From contig JAFLTV010000007.1 in the NCBI GenBank assembly GCA_022509105.1, positions 1 to 64,000 on the forward strand: a stretch of 64,000 nt of DNA. Reading direction: 5' to 3'. This DNA is from Muribaculaceae bacterium (lineage in GTDB: Bacteria; Bacteroidota; Bacteroidia; Bacteroidales; Muribaculaceae). The notes beneath the pieces were generated by a model. That model had not been told where the DNA came from, did no database searches, and saw only the letters and a list, made by a program, of their open reading frames with translations. The position numbers were made by a program, and so were the translations under genes. Of this stretch, positions 36,146 to 45,341 are shown piece by piece; position 1 is the stretch's first letter, and each line of letters opens with the position of its first letter.

Positions 36146-37190
36146 CTTCTCCCTCCTTTCCCTTTTTCATAAAGAATAATCTCTTTTGCAGCTCTATCTC
36201 TCTTCTTAGTTCTTCTTCGGAAGGCAAATGAGTAAGATACTTTGATGCATACAACTGTGTATTGCCATTTAAAACTGAATATTTGGCAATATCCTCACTT
36301 GTTTCAGCACATAATATTATCCCTATAGTAGGGTTATCTCCCTCAGTCCTTTTCAACTCATCATACATCCTGACATACATATCCATTTGACCTACATCTT
36401 GATGTGTTATTTTATTTGTCTTCAGATCAATCAGATAGAAGTTCTTCGTCAGATAATTATAAAACACCAAATCAATGAAATAATCACCTGCGTCAGTTAC
36501 AATATGTTGTTGTCGTTCTACAAAAGCAAAACCCTTCCCCAGTTCCATTATGAATTGCTGAAGATGATTTATAAGGGCACTCTCAAGCTTGCTTTCCGTG
36601 TAACCGGTATCTTGTGGTAAACCTAAGAATTCTGTTATATATGGCGATTTGATATATTCCTCCGGATTAACATACTTAAATTCCTCAGATGAAGTCAGGG
36701 TCTTCATTTCGTCTTCCACCTTTTTAGGGTGAGCCGAACTTAAAAGACGATGATAATATTTAGACCCTACATTCCTCTCAAGAGTTTTCACCGACCACAT
36801 CTGATTTGCCGTTTCATTTATATACCACCACCGTGCATCCTCATTTTCTTCCCCTAAAATCATCTTTATATGTGACCATGTCAGATTTTGCACACGCGTG
36901 TGCAAAATCTCCCAATCAGGGAAATAAATATAAAGTTGTCGATAATAAGCTAGGCTTCTTGGATTATATCCTTTCCCTAATTCCAAAGTAAGTTCTTTGG
37001 AAAGAGTCGGTATTAGTTTTGCACCATATTCAGCTCTTAATTCACCCTTCTGGTCTTCCTCCACTATTCTCCGGCCAATTTCCCACCTTTCATGGATAAT
37101 CGTAGAATTAAGTGCTACCGCTGCCTCAGCACGATATTTTCGCACTATTTCTCGTATGTCGTTTATGAACTTTTGAAGATTATGCTTCAT
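36135..37190 (-). CDS. DUF1016 (YhcG-type) PD-(D/E)XK nuclease-like protein
   Basis: A 351-aa protein of the DUF1016 family. The N-terminal ~160 residues (HERWEIGRRIVEEDQ; YNPRSLAYYRQLYIYFPDWE; LTWSHIKMIL) form the helical DUF1016_N region. The C-terminal part holds a PD-(D/E)XK core, with FIDLVFYN and FYLIDLKTNKITHQDVGQM. It is encoded between hsdM and hsdS with 11-bp overlaps on both sides, so it is translated with the RM subunits. Such proteins often accompany type I systems, possibly as an extra nuclease or a regulator. Role inferred. Confidence 0.9.
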   Translation of the reverse strand: MKHNLQKFINDIREIVRKYRAEAAVALNSTIIHERWEIGRRIVEEDQKGELRAEYGAKLIPTLSKELTLELGKGYNPRSLAYYRQLYIYFPDWEILHTRVQNLTWSHIKMILGEENEDARWWYINETANQMWSVKTLERNVGSKYYHRLLSSAHPKKVEDEMKTLTSSEEFKYVNPEEYIKSPYITEFLGLPQDTGYTESKLESALINHLQQFIMELGKGFAFVERQQHIVTDAGDYFIDLVFYNYLTKNFYLIDLKTNKITHQDVGQMDMYVRMYDELKRTEGDNPTIGIILCAETSEDIAKYSVLNGNTQLYASKYLTHLPSEEELRREIELQKRLFFMKKGKEGEDEA

Positions 37191-38697
37191 CTTCGTTATG
37201 GATTAATTGGGTGAGACGATTGAAGGAACGCGTTATTCTGGAATCTATTTCTGCTATACGAGCCAGAATAGTTTCCGGTGGATCATAATGAACCGCTTCT
37301 CTTATAACTTCCTTGTAAGTATTGAAAGAAAGATCATAGTCATGCTCCCGAATCTCTTCTACAGGAACAAAGAATGATTGGTCTGTCCGTTTCCTTTCTG
37401 TTTCTCCTTCAAGGTTATTATATCGAGAGATAATATCCGGTATATCGTTTTCATTAATCAGATTTCTTTTGTCATCAAGCGAGAAACCGTCGGCTTTCAT
37501 ATCATAAAACCACACCTTGTCCGTTCCGCCGTTCCCCGTCTTTGTGAAAATTAGAATAGCAGTCGAAACCCCTGCGTATGGTTTGAAGACCCCGGAAGGC
37601 ATGGAAATTACAGCCTGCAATTTATGATTATCCACTATTTCCTTGCGGATTGCCTTATGAGCATTGCTGCTGCCGGTCAAGACTCCATCCGGAACAATCG
37701 AGGCACACTTCCCTCCTATTTTCAGACTCCTGATAAACAGAGAAAGAAACAACAATTCCGTTTTCTTTGTCTTGGCAATGGCAAGAAGGTTTTTTGCCAC
37801 ACTCTCATAATCAAGGCTTCCGGCAAAAGGTGGATTTGCCAAGATCAAGGAATATTTGTTTTCATCTGTGTTATCAGTAGAAAGGGAATCCTTATATTCC
37901 ACATTCGGATTATCAACTCCATGAAGCATTAAGTTCATTGCTCCGATTCGAAGCATCGTTGCATCGGTGTCAAAACCATTGAGCAAGGAGTTCTTAAACT
38001 TCTTCGCGTTTGAAGTTTTCTTTAACTCGGAATTATAGTGATCTTTCAGATACTTGGCACTCTCCACAATAAAACCGGCTGAACCCATGGCAGGGTCACA
38101 GATAGTGTCTTCCAAAGACGGTTTCATCAGATTCACCATCATTTCTATTATATGGCGCGGAGTTCTGAACTGACCATTGTTGCCCGAGGCAGCCATCTTG
38201 CCCAAAACATACTCATAGACATCTCCCATGGTGTCACGATTGTTCATATCCAGGGCATCTATGCCCTCCACTATCTTTACCAAAGTCCGGGGAGACTGAA
38301 TCATGAATACGGCATTATTCATGAATCTTGAATATGCAGAATCTTCTCCTTTCTGACCGCCCAAATATTTGATATAAGTGAATACATCATCCCTTACTGT
38401 CCTGAACATCCTTTCAGGATCAAAATCCTTGAAATTATGCCATCGAAGATCACTCATGGGCACAGCTTTCCCTGTTTCAGGATTGGTCCAGGTTTGCTCG
38501 TATGGGAAAGTCGGCTCTTCAACCTGCACATTAATTGCATTGGCAATCGCTTCCTCATTTATCTGGGCATCATCAAGCATTTTCATAAAGAACAGATAGG
38601 TCATCTGCTCCAACAATGTGATTGAATTGGTTATTCCTCCCGTCCAGAAGGTATCCCAAATTTGATCTATCTGATTCTTTATCTGTCCTGTTATCAT
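37180..38697 (-). CDS. hsdM: Type I restriction DNA methyltransferase subunit (HsdM)
   Basis: A 505-aa N6-adenine methyltransferase. The N-terminal HsdM_N region (~1-150) includes QIDQIWDTFWTGG. The SAM-binding motif DPAMGSAGF is at 201-209 and the catalytic motif NPPF at 288-291. QFRTPRHIIEMMVNL between them is the usual signature. With HsdS it methylates host sites and protects them from HsdR. It is the first gene of the type I operon; a -7 box lies at 38782-38789. Confidence 0.96.
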   Translation of the reverse strand: MITGQIKNQIDQIWDTFWTGGITNSITLLEQMTYLFFMKMLDDAQINEEAIANAINVQVEEPTFPYEQTWTNPETGKAVPMSDLRWHNFKDFDPERMFRTVRDDVFTYIKYLGGQKGEDSAYSRFMNNAVFMIQSPRTLVKIVEGIDALDMNNRDTMGDVYEYVLGKMAASGNNGQFRTPRHIIEMMVNLMKPSLEDTICDPAMGSAGFIVESAKYLKDHYNSELKKTSNAKKFKNSLLNGFDTDATMLRIGAMNLMLHGVDNPNVEYKDSLSTDNTDENKYSLILANPPFAGSLDYESVAKNLLAIAKTKKTELLFLSLFIRSLKIGGKCASIVPDGVLTGSSNAHKAIRKEIVDNHKLQAVISMPSGVFKPYAGVSTAILIFTKTGNGGTDKVWFYDMKADGFSLDDKRNLINENDIPDIISRYNNLEGETERKRTDQSFFVPVEEIREHDYDLSFNTYKEVIREAVHYDPPETILARIAEIDSRITRSFNRLTQLIHNEDEA

Positions 38698-38781
38698 TTT
38701 CTATGATTGGGTTATAAGAGTCTCTTAATTTCTTTATAAATTATCAAACTTATATCAATAAATTAAGAATTAAGCTAATTA

Positions 38782-38789
38782 CAAATTTA
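38782..38789 (-). promoter_or_regulatory. -7 box for the hsdM operon
   Basis: TAAATTTG on the minus strand, a full match to TAnnTTTG. A TTTG at the -33 position is not seen. It would give a leader of roughly 80 nt. Confidence 0.45.
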
Positions 38790-38833
38790 AAGATTTTTTT
38801 GATAGGTTTAGATAGTTTGAGCCTTTACTTTTA

Positions 38834-38920
38834 ATGTGTAGGCGGAAAACAGAGGTGCTTGAAAATGGTGGAAGCCTTAGCCATGAAGAGGCGGACAAAC
38901 AGAAAGATACCTATTTATAG
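38834..38920 (+). CDS. Possible 28-aa small ORF or gene remnant
   Basis: ATG to TAG frame encoding MCRRKTEVLENGGSLSHEEA and eight more residues, ending KDTYL. The stop codon lies inside a hairpin with a T-run, as if a transcript ended there. It could be the C-terminal remnant of a lost gene, a leader peptide, or chance. No start signal or homologue is recognised. Confidence 0.25.
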   Translation: MCRRKTEVLENGGSLSHEEADKQKDTYL

Positions 38921-38928
38921 GTATTTTT
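38907..38928 (+). terminator. Weak hairpin with T-run upstream of feoB
   Basis: Arms ATACCTA / TAGGTAT with loop TTTA, followed by TTTT. It is short and AT-rich. It lies before the feoB promoter, so it would end a transcript coming from upstream. Confidence 0.35.
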
Positions 38929-38972
38929 ATCTTATTATTTGGCTAAAATTCCTTTGCTCTTTTTAATTTCTG

Positions 38973-38980
38973 TAATTTTG
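38973..38980 (+). promoter_or_regulatory. -7 box for feoB
   Basis: TAATTTTG matches TAnnTTTG, 20 nt before ATG 39001. A TTTG lies at 38953-38956, but its 16-nt spacing is short. The predicted transcript start falls just after GTG 38983, favouring ATG 39001 as the translation start. Confidence 0.5.
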
Positions 38981-39000
38981 TAGTGAAGGAAACTTTTTCT

Positions 39001-41442
39001 ATGAGGCTTTCAGATCTAAAACCGGGACAAACAGGAGTAATTATCAAGATACTCGGTCATGGTGCGTTCAGAAAACGCGTCATGGAAATGGGGTTTGTTA
39101 AAGGTAGGGAAATCACCCATGTTCTTAATGCCCCTCTTCAAGATCCTATCAAATTCAGCCTGATGGATTATGAGGTTTCCCTTCGCAGATCGGAGGCTAA
39201 TATGATTGAAATTGAGCCTCTTGAAAAATGGGAACATCATGTTGAGTCAAAAATAAAGGAACATCCTCTTGAAGGCGAAGCTGCAAAAACACATGTAAGC
39301 AAGGCTCACACAATAAACATAGCTCTTATAGGAAATCCTAATTGCGGGAAAACATCTTTGTTTAACATGGTTTCCGGTGCTCATGAACATGTGGGTAATT
39401 ATGCCGGAGTCACTGTAGGCGCAAAAGAGGGAAAAATGAAATATAAGGGCTATGAATTTAATATCGTAGACCTTCCCGGCACATATTCTCTTTCGGCATA
39501 TTCTCCCGAAGAAATCTATGTGATGAGATATCTCCGGGATGAGACCCCGGATGTGATAGTAAATGTTGTTGTGGCTTCAAACATAGAAAGAAACCTTTAT
39601 CTCACCACCGAGCTAATCGATATGAACCGGAGCATGGTGATTGCCTTGAATATGTTTGACGAGCTTGACCGGAAAAACATAAAGCTTGAATATGATGTTC
39701 TCGGGAAAATGTTGGGAGTGCCGATCATTCCTACAATTGCTTCCACCGGCTGGGGAATAGATAAACTTTTAGACACAATTATAGAGGTTTATGAATTAAA
39801 GAATCCTGACACCCGACATATTCATATCCGGATGCGTCAGGAAGTGGAAGAAGCTATCCGCAAGCTTGTAGACTCGCTGAAGGCGGAGACAGATCTTCCT
39901 CAGAGATTTTCCCCCCGCTTTTTAGCAATCAAACTTTTGGAAAAAGATCCGGAAATAAAAAGGATGCTGGAGAAATATCCCTCCTATCCTGAGTGGGAAA
40001 GAATATGCCGGGAATATGATGCCCGGATGGAAAAGGATCTTGGAGAGGATGCCAATGCCATAATTTCAGCAGAAAAATTTGGGTTCATTCAGGGCGCTCT
40101 TGCCGAAACAATGCAATCCGAGGGAGTGAAACCGGACTATTCCACAAAAGTGATCGATGCTTTTGTCACTAACAAGCTTTTCGGATTTCCCATCTTCCTT
40201 TTGGTGATGTGGCTTATGTTTTGGGCCACATTCCAAATCGGCTCCTACCCCATGGAATGGATAGAGAGCCTTATATCATGGTTTTCGGAGCTCATAGGAA
40301 GGCACATGCCTGACGGACCCTTTAAAGACCTTATACTTGACGGAATTATCGGAGGGGTGGGTTCGGTTATTGTTTTCTTGCCAAACATCCTGATTCTCTA
40401 TACTTTCATATCTTTTATGGAGGATTCCGGCTATATGGCCCGCGTTGCGTTCATAATGGATAAGCTGATGCACAGGATGGGATTGCATGGGAAATCGTTC
40501 ATACCCATGGTGATGGGTTTTGGATGCAATGTTCCTGCTATTATGTCAACCCGGATTATTGAAAGCCATTCAAGCCGTCTTATCACCATCCTCATAAATC
40601 CCTTCATCAGTTGCTCGGCCCGTATTCCGATTTATGTATTATTGGCCGGAGCTTTTTTCCCTCAATACGGGGCTTGGGTGTTTGTGGGACTGTATGTTTT
40701 GGGAATTGCAATAGCAGTGCTTACTGCACGTCTCATGAGAAGATTCTGGTTTAAGAAAGATGAGACACCCTTTGTGATGGAACTTCCCCCCTACCGTTTG
40801 CCTACAGTCAAAGCAACCCTCAGAAATATGTGGTCGAAGGCCGACCAATACATAAAAAAGATGGGAGGATTGATTCTTATCGCCTCGATAATCATCTGGG
40901 CCCTCTCCTATTTCCCGCGTTATTCTGAAAATGATGTGCCACAAGACTTTGCGGAAACAGCCATTGCTGAACTACCGCTGCAGGAAAATGTTTTATATTC
41001 CGAGGAAGAGATTCAGAATCTTGTGTTATCGGAATATCAGGAGAGCCATTCTATCTTGAGTTATATAGGGAAGTTTGTAGAACCTGTGATGGAGCCATTG
41101 GATTTAGGATGGAAGGCATGTTGCTCACTCTTGGCCGGATGTGCGGCTAAGGAAGTCGTGGTATCAACTTTGGGAGTGCTCTATGTGGGGGATGATGATG
41201 CGGAATTATTGTCACAACGATTGTCAACACCATCTAAAATAACAGGCAAAGCACCATTTACGACTGCCTCGGCTTTAGGATTTCTTGTGTTTGTTTTACT
41301 CTATTTCCCTTGTATCGCCACTATAACTGCAATAATAAAGGAAACGGGAACATGGAAATGGGGTCTCTTCTCGGTGATATATAATACTTCGATAGCGTGG
41401 GTGTTAGGGTTCGTAGTGTATAGGATAGCTTTACTTTTTTAG
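39001..41442 (+). CDS. feoB: Ferrous iron transporter FeoAB fusion (FeoB)
   Basis: A 813-aa inner-membrane Fe2+ importer with the FeoA SH3-like domain fused to the N-terminus (residues 1-75, MRLSDLKPGQ to MIEIEP), as usual in Bacteroidota. The G domain follows: GNPNCGKTSLFN (G1), VDLPGTYSL (G3), ALNMFDELD (G4). Two Gate regions in the membrane part include MEDSGYMARVAFIMDKLMHR and FIPMVMGFGCNVPAIM. A GTG at 38983 could extend it by six residues. It is monocistronic and ends 3 nt from the convergent gene. Confidence 0.96.
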   Translation: MRLSDLKPGQTGVIIKILGHGAFRKRVMEMGFVKGREITHVLNAPLQDPIKFSLMDYEVSLRRSEANMIEIEPLEKWEHHVESKIKEHPLEGEAAKTHVSKAHTINIALIGNPNCGKTSLFNMVSGAHEHVGNYAGVTVGAKEGKMKYKGYEFNIVDLPGTYSLSAYSPEEIYVMRYLRDETPDVIVNVVVASNIERNLYLTTELIDMNRSMVIALNMFDELDRKNIKLEYDVLGKMLGVPIIPTIASTGWGIDKLLDTIIEVYELKNPDTRHIHIRMRQEVEEAIRKLVDSLKAETDLPQRFSPRFLAIKLLEKDPEIKRMLEKYPSYPEWERICREYDARMEKDLGEDANAIISAEKFGFIQGALAETMQSEGVKPDYSTKVIDAFVTNKLFGFPIFLLVMWLMFWATFQIGSYPMEWIESLISWFSELIGRHMPDGPFKDLILDGIIGGVGSVIVFLPNILILYTFISFMEDSGYMARVAFIMDKLMHRMGLHGKSFIPMVMGFGCNVPAIMSTRIIESHSSRLITILINPFISCSARIPIYVLLAGAFFPQYGAWVFVGLYVLGIAIAVLTARLMRRFWFKKDETPFVMELPPYRLPTVKATLRNMWSKADQYIKKMGGLILIASIIIWALSYFPRYSENDVPQDFAETAIAELPLQENVLYSEEEIQNLVLSEYQESHSILSYIGKFVEPVMEPLDLGWKACCSLLAGCAAKEVVVSTLGVLYVGDDDAELLSQRLSTPSKITGKAPFTTASALGFLVFVLLYFPCIATITAIIKETGTWKWGLFSVIYNTSIAWVLGFVVYRIALLF

Positions 41443-41445
41443 GGA

Positions 41446-42723
41446 TTAACGGAGACGTGGGATGAGTTTCATTTCGAGAATGAGACGGGGAATTCCAAAA
41501 GCTTCCATAATCAAGCTATGGCTATCTTTTTTCCTGAGCAGAAGTTCAGAAATTTCTTTAACGGATAAGTTTAATACGGATTTATCTAAAGTTTCTTTGG
41601 AAGTGGTTTCTTTAACCATTTTCCCGTTTTTGACAACAAGGATGGTTTTCTGTCCGGAAGAATCCTGGTTTAAATCTCGAATATAAAGTTTGAAATTTGC
41701 TTCTTTTCTGGTTTCTGCGATATATTCCATTATACTGTCAAACCTCAGTAACCTCACCATTCCATAAGGCTCCATCAGTTTTGTGATATCAAACTGCGTT
41801 TCAAGAATTCCAAAGAGAGTTTCCAGCTGCCCTCCCTGAGGATTCTCGGCTCCATAAATTTCATCAATAATTGCAGGAGAGGCATAATATTCCGAGTTTA
41901 TGAACACAGACATGGAATAGTCAGGAAATGCCTTCTTAATCTCTTTCAAAAGAGCATAGTATGTGCATTTATCCTCAAAATAGACTACCGGCAACTCAAT
42001 TCTTCGGATATCAGATTTTCTTACAAAAGCCAATCCGGTTATATTTTTATCATCATCGAGGCAAAGAAAGATTTTCGAATCATTTATCAATGATTCTTTC
42101 AGAGTGGCCTCCAGATCTTCCCGAGTGTGGCATAAACTTGCAGAGGATCCGGGCTTTTTCTCTTGCCGCAAGATAAAATCTATTATTTTATCTTTAAATT
42201 CAAGAGAATCCTCATAAATTTCTGAAGTCAATTTTTGAAATAATCTCTTCTTAAGCAAGCTTATCCTTTCGTCAGACCCATAAAGAGAAACATTAAAATC
42301 ATTTTCAAAATCATGAATTGAAGTAAATCTCTCTTCCAATCTGAAAAAAGAATTGAAATAACCTCTTCTGCGATAATAATCGGCATTTAAATCGGAAGCC
42401 GGGATAAGAAACGTGAAATCAAAATCCTTAGCAGCCCTTTCATTTATTTCTTTTAAAAGATCCGACATAAGGCCCCGGTGACGATATTTTTGATCAGTGG
42501 CAAGACCTAATAAATACAAACCGTTCAATTTAGCTTTTCCATATCCAAAGGAATAAGGTATGCCCAATAACGCTGAAACAATTTTACCGTTCTCCTCATG
42601 CCAAGCAATATAATCTTCATTAAAATAGGAGTCGAAGATTAAATCTATGTAGGAATTGGAGTCATGGAAAGTTTTTCTCCATAACTCCATCATTCCTTCT
42701 TTAATATCTTTTAAAAGCACCAT
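41446..42723 (-). CDS. Eis-like GNAT acetyltransferase
   Basis: A 425-aa protein. The N-terminal GNAT domain has the acetyl-CoA-binding segment LGLATDQKYRHRGLMSDLL (about residues 70-88) and DLNADYYRRRGYFN. The length and layout (GNAT, second degenerate GNAT, C-terminal sterol-carrier-like region) resemble the Eis family of broad-range acetyltransferases. The substrate is unknown. It is the last gene of the ior operon, starting 7 nt after the CoA-transferase, so it may act on a product of that pathway (inference). Confidence 0.82.
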   Translation of the reverse strand: MVLLKDIKEGMMELWRKTFHDSNSYIDLIFDSYFNEDYIAWHEENGKIVSALLGIPYSFGYGKAKLNGLYLLGLATDQKYRHRGLMSDLLKEINERAAKDFDFTFLIPASDLNADYYRRRGYFNSFFRLEERFTSIHDFENDFNVSLYGSDERISLLKKRLFQKLTSEIYEDSLEFKDKIIDFILRQEKKPGSSASLCHTREDLEATLKESLINDSKIFLCLDDDKNITGLAFVRKSDIRRIELPVVYFEDKCTYYALLKEIKKAFPDYSMSVFINSEYYASPAIIDEIYGAENPQGGQLETLFGILETQFDITKLMEPYGMVRLLRFDSIMEYIAETRKEANFKLYIRDLNQDSSGQKTILVVKNGKMVKETTSKETLDKSVLNLSVKEISELLLRKKDSHSLIMEAFGIPRLILEMKLIPRLR

Positions 42724-42730
42724 AAAGGGA

Positions 42731-44038
42731 TTATTTTAATCTCAAGAATGAATATCCGAATCTTTCAGCCGCCGCTTTCTCAAGCTCTTCACGGAACTCA
42801 GGAGCTGCGATAGATATTAAAAGTTTAGCTCTCTTAGGAAGACTCTGTCCCCTCAGATTCACGATTCCGTGCTCCGTCACTATATAATTAGCCTGGAATC
42901 TTGTAGTCACGACACCGCCTCCCTGAGTGATCGAGGGTTTGATTTTTGTCTTTCCTTTAGACGTTGTGGATAAAAACGCAAGGAAAGATTTACCACCCTG
43001 GCTCAAAGACGCCCCATAAACAAAGTCATGCTGTCCGCCGACTCCGGAATAGATCATATTGCCGATTGAGTCGGCACAAATCTGACCCGTGAGGTCTACT
43101 TCAAGACAGGAATTTATGGCCATCACAGAAGGGTTTTGAGCTATGACATAGGGATTGTTTGTCCATGCTACATCTTTGAAAACCATATCTTTATTATAAT
43201 TCATATAATCATACAGCTTTCTTGAGCCCAAAGCCAGGGATGCTACAGATTTTCCGGGCATAACCGTTTTAAGGGAATTATCGATAATCCCATCCTGAAT
43301 CAGAGGCAGAACTCCATCCGTCATAGCTTCTGTGTGAAGGCCAAGATGCTTATGGTCTTTCAATGCCCTCAAGACGGCATTAGGAATACCTCCCACTCCG
43401 ATCTGAAGCGTGGCACCGTCGGGTATTTCAGAAGCAATAAAATTGCCGATCTTTATTTCCTTTTCTGTAGGAGCGACTGTGGGCACTTCAACCAAAGGAT
43501 CGTCTACTTCCACATAAGCCGAGAGTTGGGAGAGATGGATCACAGGGTCGCCATAGGAAAAAGGCATCTGTGAATTTATCTGTGCTATGACCACATCAGC
43601 ACATTCCACAGCAGCGGTTGCAACATCTGCCGACACGCCGAAACTGACATATCCGTCTTTATCGGGAAGGCTGCAATTGATCAGAGCAACGTCTACACGC
43701 CAAGTGCCATCACGCATGAGTCCGGGCACCTCACCCAGGAAACAGGGAGTTGTGGCGCCGTAGCCCTCTGCTATCCATTTTCTAACAGAGTTGCTCACAA
43801 AAAAACTGTCGACCAAGAAGGTGTCTTTAAATTTTTCCTGACAATAAGGAGCCTCTTTCTTGCCTACAGCAAAACCTGAATAAAGAGTTACATCCTTAAG
43901 TTCATCTCCACGTTTTGCAAGGGCATCAAGGAGCACTTCAGGAATAGAAGTGCTCCCCTGGATATAGACGTGATCGCCGCTTTCAATTAGTTTTACAGCC
44001 TCTTCGGCTGTGGTCTTATTTAGACGATTGAGTTTCAT
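42731..44038 (-). CDS. Acetyl-CoA hydrolase/transferase family CoA-transferase
   Basis: A 435-aa class I CoA-transferase of the 4-hydroxybutyrate/acetyl-CoA hydrolase family. The catalytic Glu is seen in LHTEAMTDGV (about residue 235), and the oxyanion motif as GVGGIPNAVL and GVGGQHDFVYGA. The C-terminal TRFQANYIVTEHGIVNLRG is also characteristic. In this operon it would transfer CoA from the acyl-CoA made by IorAB to acetate or a similar acid, releasing the free carboxylate. Overlaps the aminotransferase gene by 23 bp. Confidence 0.93.
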   Translation of the reverse strand: MKLNRLNKTTAEEAVKLIESGDHVYIQGSTSIPEVLLDALAKRGDELKDVTLYSGFAVGKKEAPYCQEKFKDTFLVDSFFVSNSVRKWIAEGYGATTPCFLGEVPGLMRDGTWRVDVALINCSLPDKDGYVSFGVSADVATAAVECADVVIAQINSQMPFSYGDPVIHLSQLSAYVEVDDPLVEVPTVAPTEKEIKIGNFIASEIPDGATLQIGVGGIPNAVLRALKDHKHLGLHTEAMTDGVLPLIQDGIIDNSLKTVMPGKSVASLALGSRKLYDYMNYNKDMVFKDVAWTNNPYVIAQNPSVMAINSCLEVDLTGQICADSIGNMIYSGVGGQHDFVYGASLSQGGKSFLAFLSTTSKGKTKIKPSITQGGGVVTTRFQANYIVTEHGIVNLRGQSLPKRAKLLISIAAPEFREELEKAAAERFGYSFLRLK

Positions 44039-45329
44039 GGAATGATTTTAATCTTTTTTCTGCTTTTGCAAAAGTTTCATCGTTTGTGATCATCGACACA
44101 CATGCTCTCACACCGGGACGTGTGCTTCCCGTGGAAGGCAAGGAAATTGAGGAAATGCCGAATTTCATCAATTCAAGCTGAAGCTTTTCGCTCGACATGC
44201 CGTCATAGCCTACTGTGAAGAAGAAACCGTCGGAAATATCCGATTCCCCGTCTTTATCATACACGATGTGGAATCCGTTGTCGAGGAACATTTTCTTCAA
44301 CCTTTTGGCTCTTTCTCCATATTCGGAAGCATGCTGAATGAAAGGCAGTTCTCCTGTAGCAGCTTTATTCAGCATTTCTGCCATGGCATATTGTGCCGAA
44401 TGGCATGCTCCGGAAGAGGCGGTGTATAAAACGCCATATATGTAGGATTCTCCGAAATTTGGCATTTCATAGAAATCCTCAAGAACTTTGTATTTCCTTT
44501 CAAATACCGCAGGACTCATGCATACGATTGCAATTCTCTGACCAGCGTAGCTGAAAATCTTGGATCCTGAAATCAAAAGAATATAATTGTCAGTGTATTT
44601 ACCAACTGTGGGGATATAAGGAGGCTCCTTCGGTTTAGAAAAATCAGTTCTGAAATCCATACCCATATAAGCCAGATCTTCAAGAACGATTACATCATAT
44701 TTAGTGGCGGCCTCACCAATAATCCTCAACTCCTCATCAGTGAAGTTAGTCCATGAGGGATTATTAGGATTACTATAAATCATAGCCGACACCCTTCCGG
44801 AGGAAAGAAGTTCATCAAGCTTGTCTTTAAGGGCGGCTCCCCGGTAATCATAGATATCGAAAGAAATCACATTTATGCCCAACATTTTAGCCTGATGGGT
44901 CTGAGCCGGGAACCCGGGGTTAAAAATCAGAATGCTATCTTTTTTGGGATCTCTTTGCTTAAGAAGCGTATACAAGGTATAACTCCCTTGCATTGATCCT
45001 ACAGTCGGGATGATGCATTTGGGAGGGATATTCAGGTCGAGAAAAGCTTTTATAAATTCAGAGCCCGCTTTCTTCAATTGTGGTATACCTGCGATATCGG
45101 GATATTGATTTGCCACACCCTTTTCCAGGGCCTCTTTTTCAGCATCAATACCGATTCTTTCAGCGGCAAGGCCCGGATTTCCAATTTCAAGATGCACAAA
45201 TTTTTCACCCGAAGCCTCTTCAAGAGCGGCAGCCATAGCACAGATCTGACGTATGGTGGCCGTAGTTATATCAACAATTCCCAATTGGGAAATGACATCA
45301 TTTATGGTCTTATCTGTAATGGGAAACAT
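44016..45329 (-). CDS. Class I/II aminotransferase (PLP-dependent)
   Basis: A 437-aa fold-type I aminotransferase. The Schiff-base lysine is in SGSKIFSYAGQRIA (about residue 255); YSNPNNPSW and VLEDLAYMGMDF supply the substrate and PLP-ring contacts (Asn, Asp, Tyr). It should convert an amino acid to its 2-oxoacid. Placement after iorAB suggests that the 2-oxoacid is the IorAB substrate; aromatic or branched amino acids are the likely donors. It starts 12 nt after iorB. Confidence 0.92.
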   Translation of the reverse strand: MFPITDKTINDVISQLGIVDITTATIRQICAMAAALEEASGEKFVHLEIGNPGLAAERIGIDAEKEALEKGVANQYPDIAGIPQLKKAGSEFIKAFLDLNIPPKCIIPTVGSMQGSYTLYTLLKQRDPKKDSILIFNPGFPAQTHQAKMLGINVISFDIYDYRGAALKDKLDELLSSGRVSAMIYSNPNNPSWTNFTDEELRIIGEAATKYDVIVLEDLAYMGMDFRTDFSKPKEPPYIPTVGKYTDNYILLISGSKIFSYAGQRIAIVCMSPAVFERKYKVLEDFYEMPNFGESYIYGVLYTASSGACHSAQYAMAEMLNKAATGELPFIQHASEYGERAKRLKKMFLDNGFHIVYDKDGESDISDGFFFTVGYDGMSSEKLQLELMKFGISSISLPSTGSTRPGVRACVSMITNDETFAKAEKRLKSFHETQSSK

Positions 45330-45341
45330 ATAGATACCTTT

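Larger units (their letters stand above)
38698..39000. other. 303-nt intergenic region between hsdM and feoB
   Basis: Boundary between the minus-strand island and plus-strand feoB. It holds a minus-strand -7 box (38782-38789), a possible 28-codon plus-strand frame (38834-38920), a short hairpin with T-run (38907-38928), two imperfect copies of AGGCGGA(C)AAACAGA (38840-38853 and 38889-38903), and the feoB -7 box (38973-38980). Confidence 0.6.

Noticed and set aside
21560-38697. Prophage, integrative element or transposon carrying the island
   Set aside because: No integrase, transposase, phage structural gene, tRNA target or clear flanking direct repeats were found; the edges remain undefined.
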